From assembly GCF_000004195.4 (NCBI RefSeq), contig NC_030679.2, positions 18,488,712 through 18,552,711 of the forward strand: a stretch of DNA of 64,000 nt, written 5' to 3'. Origin of the DNA: Xenopus tropicalis. Taxonomy: Eukaryota > Chordata > Amphibia > Anura > Pipidae. Both the position numbers and the translations under genes were made by a program. Shown here one piece after another: positions 59,390-64,000 of this stretch (within the stretch, counting starts at the first letter, position 1; each line of letters begins with the position of its first letter). The notes under the pieces are model-generated. The model saw only the letters and a list, made by a program, of their open reading frames with translations. It ran no database searches and was not told the DNA's origin.

Positions 59390-59455
59390 TTATACCATCT
59401 CTCTGTTGTTCCGGATGGCGCAGCACAGCACCATGCTGAAGATCATTCCGAAAAT
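59390..59455 (-). CDS. cd9: cd9 last coding exon
   Basis: 66 bp: [21 protein letters not shown] and TAA stop. End of TM4, inner CC motif and short cytoplasmic tail. Acceptor TTTGCAG. Confidence 0.96.
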   Translation of the reverse strand: MFGMIFSMVLCCAIRNNREMV

Positions 59456-62400
59456 CTGCAAACACAAATAAAGCCAATCAATTAAGGCCATTAAACAACA
59501 GAGTACAGAATTTATCAGCCTATATGCCATAACTTAGAGCTGACAGTCAGATTCAAAGGTTTTGCGTTTGACTTTGATCAGTTACATATGACAAGAGAAA
59601 ACCTGGCCTAGAGTCAAAAGTTTAATAGAAAGTGTAGCATAATACAAAAATAAAACTTTAAATGGGTTTCCTTACACGGAAAGGATCAGTGCAAAGTCAG
59701 ACAGCATTCTTGGACCCATTGCAGCTTGCCTAAGCAGAACTTAAGGCTGATGTCAGACGTGGTGTATGGCGTATATTTTTGGCAAGCGGTGAAACCCTTG
59801 CCGAAAATACCGCCATATGCCTCCTACGTGTGCCTGTACCCGAATGGATGAGATTTCGGTTACATGCGCCTGCACCCGTGTGTATCTCATTCATTCGGGT
59901 ACAGGCACAGGTAGGAGGGTAGGGCGGTATTTTCGGCAATTGTTTTTCCGCTTGCCAAAAATATATGCCATACGTCATGTCTGACATCAGCCTAAAGCAG
60001 CCATACACAGGTTGTCCCCATACATTTTCCAAAAGATCATCCTACAGGCCAAACAGGCAGATAGCATACAAGAGGTTGTGCACAGCAAGGCTACCTTTCT
60101 GTTGTTCCAACAGCATTATAGACTGCAACAGAAGGAAACAAAGAGGAGCTATAGCTCCTCTTCACTTCTATATTTGCCAATGCACCATAAACTGATATCG
60201 GTGCAGAACGATATGGATATTAGTCAGAATCAGCAAACCATCATACATGCATATGGCCATCTGTAGTGACTTAATTCTGTAGGGCCAGTAAGCCAGCAGA
60301 GGAGATTAGGTTACTGCTGCCAGCTAAAAGTAATAATTTACCTAGCTTATGCAACCTGTCACTTTACTGTAGAGGTACCTCTGGGTAGCTACATATAATT
60401 AACATGCATTAAACTTGCTCATGCTTCTATGGAATCATACCTCCCAACATCTGGTCATTAAAAAGCAAGAAAATTTAAAGGACATGTAAACCCCACACAA
60501 TTACAAAAATGTAATCAGTGAACAGCCTCTTTGAAATCTTTCAATACCTGCCACACTGGTTGTCTAGAGGTTAATAACAAGGATGCAGCTTCCCCTTAAT
60601 CACTTAGATTTCCTTTCTCTTCCTGTAACCCTCTCGGCCCCCTCCCTCAGGAATTTGCTTTGACTTCTGGCTTGTGGGCATGCTCAGTTGTTCTAAGCTC
60701 AAATTACTAAACACGCCTTTAAGTACCTTTATAGATGACTTTCAAGGCACATTTTTACATAGTATGTAAGAAGAGAAGGATTACAAACCATGATCACAGC
60801 AATTCCAATTCCTACTGCTCCGACTATATGGAACTTGGTGGTGAAAACATCCTCTATGGCAGCTGGACATGACTGAAAGACACAAATTAAATCAATAATT
60901 GTACATTAGATTGGCAAAACACACAATATTCAGAATTGTATATAGAGGCATGACCCCCAAATAGTATCTATTCTTTGTATTGCTTGGGTCTTGGGGTAAA
61001 TTGAATGAAATCAGAGCATCCCTTTAAGCTGCATTTCCTAAAAGCAGTCTACATTTTTCATGTGCTGAGCTAGCCTTATTCTATAATGAACAAAAAGTAT
61101 TCACTGCATCTGCAATAAAAGGTAATCAAGCTGCAAGAGATTGGAATCATGGTTCATTCTACAGAATCTGAGCATCAGGTGCATCATAATGAACCTGCCC
61201 AAAAGGGGCAGAGACTGACATCACGCAAGGCAAGATGGCTGTCTTTCTAAATAGTCATAGTAATAGCATCAATGAGACAGAAGCGTAACCTAAAGGAGGT
61301 GCTGATAATTCAGTGATCTGGTCCTTTTCCATCTCTAATGGAGAAATAGAGCACACAATTCAACTTACAGGTCCAACAGTACCAACTTAGAGGTTGACAG
61401 TGTCAGAATGGACCCAGCAAAGACGTGGGCATTGAAGGCTCACTGACCTAGCAGTGCTAAATAGTTCCATACTGAAAATTTAAAAAGAACCATCTTGGGT
61501 TGGGCCCTCTGGGAGATGCTTCAGTATTCTGGCAGACCAGTCAAACTGTGATTCCTCGCTGCACATATCAGAGCCGATAAAAAGATGACAATAAATCCAG
61601 GAGAGAATTGCTATGTCTTAGGGCTCTTATTGAATGATAGTATCCTATAAGGGGCACAAAAGGGTTATATGAGTGTGAAGAGGTAAAACAAAGCACCTGC
61701 TATCATTAACCATACCTGTGCGGAGAGGGCACCGACTATTCCTTGATTATTAGGGCATATGTCCGTTACGGTTGCCTCAAGTACTCCTGTCATTCCACAA
61801 CAATTCAACTGAGAGAAAAAAAACACAAGAAATTGTTAATACAAATATATTCCAAATAATAATTCTTTATGTAAATATCAGACGCACATATTGTTGGCAT
61901 CTTCATTACAACACTGATAACATCAAACCATGACCTCAGGGGTCCACACTGTCAGGGGGTCCACTGTATGGTTCCCCAGCCCATTATAACCTTCCCTGGC
62001 CGCCAACAAATGAGCGAGCCCAGAATCACCCCTACCAAACCCTTTTTTGGGGGGCAGGACTACACTGGTTAGTCTAGTAATAGTGTTGTGTATTTAAAGC
62101 ATTTTATACACGTGTTTAGCTTTGTTTGTGCAAGCTTAAGCTCAGACCCCTCTCAAAACACTTACAGCCAAATGTATTGCTTTTAGGGTGTCCTTTAAGG
62201 CATTGTCATTGCTTTTCATGTACTTTGTATACGTATCCTTGTAAAATGTCTTTAGTTCGTCAACGACCTAGGGAAAGACAAAACACACACACAAAAAAGG
62301 TAATTTGTCTTTTTCATATTTGATTTTGCTGAAACTTTATTTAATGCTGGAACATGGACAGCTGATACCACTAGAGTTTTATATATTGCATGTTATCAAG

Positions 62401-63338
62401 TCATGTGATGCTGGAGGATACAAGACAGGAATCCCATTAGCAGGAGACGAGGCGGCCGATATTGGTAAAAGGCTTGGACATTTGTTGCCTTGTCAATTGG
62501 GAAGGATTCAAAATAGGGCGCCACTGAAGGTGTCCCAACATCGCAAGTTAATGCTGATTTGTCAGATAGAAATCCTTTGTTTTTACCTGCATATCTGACG
62601 ATTCAGCTATGTCCAATGGTCATGGGAAAGATCGTTATTGTAGCATGTATGGCCACCTTAAGGCTATGGCTCTAATTCCCTAACTAGATAGGATATCAAC
62701 TAGTTAATGAACTTCTCAGGTAGGTGATGCCTTTAAAGCCAAACAGATTTCAGGAACACTGGACAATCATAGTAACACTTTTCCAGCCTACAATTTGCAC
62801 TTAATTCTACAATTCTGTATTGAATAAAGAACATTTCTTGATTGGAGGAAAAAGAATTCAGTATGTCTTAGATAGGATCTTACCTTGTCCTTATTTGTGA
62901 ATCCCCAGATGCCTGCTGCAATTTCAACAGCAAAGATAACCAGGAGGAACGCGAAAAACTAGAACAAAAAACAATACAGTATTGATTCTAAAGTGAATTT
63001 AGATTTATGTAAAAGTAATATGTTGTTTTCAATTAACCTAGTAACGCAGAGCAACCAATCAGTAAGAGGCATTTGCTAGTCTCCTGTTTGAAAGGAATAT
63101 GGTTGCTGTGGGTTACTAGACCTGGTGCAGACTTTTACTTTATTCCCCCTTCCAAGACTCCAGATTTTAAACAAAAGACTATAACCAATCCAGCCTATCA
63201 GCTGCAGGTGTCAACTTTGTTATAATTATGAATATATTACCAATCCCAGCATGCATTCCGATTCCTGAATTGCACCACAGCATCCCAGAAATCCAACCAA
63301 CATCATAAGAGCACCGGCACCAATCAAAATGTAGACAC
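59390..63338 (-). CDS. cd9: cd9 tetraspanin, six 3' coding exons (partial gene)
   Basis: CD9 is a four-pass plasma-membrane protein that organises tetraspanin microdomains, partners with integrins and immunoglobulin-type proteins, and is needed on eggs for sperm fusion in mammals. Six exons at 63338-63241, 62958-62884, 62267-62166, 61808-61716, 60872-60789 and 59455-59390 are all joined by GT-AG introns, mostly phase 0, and translate without a break to about 172 residues. Seen: TM2 ([20 protein letters not shown]), TM3, the large extracellular loop with CCG and four cysteines, TM4, a juxtamembrane CC likely to be palmitoylated, and the C-terminus RNNREMV. Mammalian CD9 has 228 residues, so about 56 N-terminal residues (TM1 and the small loop) lie beyond position 64000. 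Identification over CD81 and other tetraspanins rests on the TM2 and C-terminal match. Confidence 0.95.
59456..60788 (-). other. cd9: cd9 last intron with MITEs
   Basis: The 1.3-kb intron holds the hairpin MITE 59745-59992 and, directly after it, a diverged Harbinger-type segment at about 59995-60262 (AGCAGCCATACACAGG.. to ATATGGCCATCTG). A TTTAAAGGACATGTAAACCC block at 60475 looks like the start of a T2-type MITE. No exon inside. Confidence 0.7.
59745..59992. mobile_element. Hairpin MITE in the cd9 intron
   Basis: 248-bp palindrome with about 50-bp near-identical arms (GGCTGATGTCAGAC.., GGCGTATATTTTTGGCAAGC) and TAA on both sides (59742-59744, 59993-59995), Harbinger-like. The arms also carry GTGCCTGTACCCGAATG and its inverse. 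Confidence 0.85.
60789..60872 (-). CDS. cd9: cd9 exon, fourth loop cysteine and TM4 start
   Basis: 84 bp, 28 codons: [20 protein letters not shown] then GIGIAVIM. Acceptor TTTCAG, donor GTTTGT. Confidence 0.95.
60873..61715 (-). other. cd9: cd9 intron
   Basis: No additional exon or bounded repeat recognised. Confidence 0.6.
61716..61808 (-). CDS. cd9: cd9 exon, CCG motif
   Basis: 93 bp, 31 codons: [20 protein letters not shown] then [11 protein letters not shown]. It holds the tetraspanin CCG signature and a third cysteine. This variable-loop segment is the most diverged from mammalian CD9, as expected. Confidence 0.94.
61809..62165 (-). other. cd9: cd9 intron
   Basis: 357 bp with nothing recognisable. 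Confidence 0.7.
62166..62267 (-). CDS. cd9: cd9 exon, large loop first part
   Basis: 102 bp, 34 codons beginning [17 protein letters not shown] and ending LKAIHLA. Acceptor CCCTAG, donor GTAAGT. Helical part of the large extracellular loop. Confidence 0.94.
62268..62883 (-). other. cd9: cd9 intron with Harbinger-type end
   Basis: About 62434-62660 carries a decayed Harbinger-type MITE: GTATGGCCACCTTAA at 62648 and a GGCGGCCGATATTGG block at the other side. Confidence 0.5.
62884..62958 (-). CDS. cd9: cd9 exon, TM3
   Basis: 75 bp, 25 codons: [20 protein letters not shown] then TNKDK. Acceptor TTCTAG, donor GTAAGA. Third transmembrane helix and start of the large extracellular loop. Confidence 0.95.
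63241..63338 (-). CDS. cd9: cd9 exon, TM2 region
   Basis: 98 bp; acceptor TTGTAG, donor GTAATA. It starts with two bases of a split Gly codon, then [20 protein letters not shown] and [12 protein letters not shown]. Encodes the second transmembrane helix and the short inner loop. Confidence 0.95.
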
Positions 63339-64000
63339 CTACAACAGAAAGAATGACACATGGACCTTACACATTTGGGAATACTGTTCAGGTTTAAACT
63401 TAAAAACAAAACAAAACAAAAAAACCCTTAAATCAATTGGTATATTCTGGATATGGGGTCTTTGAGTAATTTGGATCTCCATACCTTAAGTCTGCTTAAA
63501 ATAAACCCAATAGGATTGTTTTACAAGTATAAGGTACTGTTTTATTATTACAGAGAAAAAGGATATTTTTGAAAATTAGAATTATTTGCTTAAAATTGAG
63601 TCTTTCGGAATAATGGGGTTCCAGACAAGAGATCAAGATATTTGTAGTATTTAACCATTTGTACCTTTGGGTGTTCTCTATATAAATGCTGGCTCAAAGG
63701 AAGTAAAGGAGTCTAAGGGGCCAGTCTTAATGAATAGAATAATGGAAAAGTGTCCAACCCCAAAACAAATCCAGTCTTCAGTTCCTTTGAACCCTACAGT
63801 ACTATAACTAATAAGCTCACACAAACTATTCATTGTCTGCGTCCCTATATAATTAGAATGTCATTGGAAATGTTAGGTATGGTGTATATTGCTTCACCTG
63901 TGCAATATGGGTTACTTATTATATATAGTGATGAGCGAATCTGTTCCGTTTCGCCAAAAAATTTGCGAATCTTTCAAAAGATCCGCGAAATGGTGAAAAA
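63339..64000 (-). other. cd9: cd9 intron reaching the window edge
   Basis: Contains a decayed mariner-type MITE of the 16190 family at about 63440-63640 (GGATCTCCATACCTTAAGTC, GGTACTGTTTTATTATTACA). The last 30 bases have TTTCGCCAAAAAATTTGCGA-like motifs that may begin another mobile element. The upstream coding exons are not in the window. Confidence 0.65.

Noticed and set aside
63179..63409. Single 76-codon minus-strand frame over the cd9 TM2 exon
   Set aside because: It reads the exon in a different frame and runs into introns; the spliced exon frame is the real one.

Overview
This window looks like vertebrate, almost certainly frog (Xenopus-type), genomic DNA. The basis is one recognisable multi-exon host gene (the tetraspanin cd9) with GT-AG introns, CR1- and L2-type LINEs, a ZBED/hAT transposon, Penelope-like remnants, and a very dense load of MITEs with Harbinger (TWA), hAT (8 bp), Tc1/mariner (TA) and Kolobok/T2-like (TTAA + AGGRR) target signatures. 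The species is an inference; I cannot separate X. tropicalis from X. laevis.

Layout. 1-8692 is a large fold-back-like composite. A 130-bp satellite and a roughly 200-bp spacer form inverted arms (1-680 and 7290-8692) around about 6.5 kb of a different satellite with a period near 117 bp. Three MITEs interrupt the central array. The right arm carries a roughly 515-bp non-repeat piece (7655-8169) with an exon of a LARGE-type glycosyltransferase, both splice sites and a frameshift: a captured exon, and the most interesting object in the window. 9288 to about 14235 is a decayed hAT/ZBED transposon whose transposase gene has two internal stops and a frameshift. 14.2-41 kb is intergenic or intronic DNA with no gene I can support, studded with MITEs, a deleted Tc1/mariner copy, a degenerate minisatellite and a Penelope-like remnant with a hammerhead-like motif.

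41.2-47.0 kb holds two nearly identical CR1-like LINE copies in tandem, cut at different 5' points and both ending in the 8-bp tail repeat TTACTATG. The second has one long uninterrupted endonuclease-RT reading frame. 48.3-50.3 kb is an L2-type LINE split by a nested insertion with a 14-bp target duplication; inside it is a hairpin MITE in a scrambled, inverted and partly triplicated arrangement. 50.3-59.0 kb is mostly unique-looking non-coding DNA with two well-bounded MITEs.

59.4-63.3 kb, minus strand, carries the last six coding exons of cd9. All splice sites are intact and the frame stays open to the stop. The first coding exons lie beyond the right edge. Apart from cd9, every long reading frame belongs to a mobile element or to the captured exon, so no operon-like cooperation is expected.
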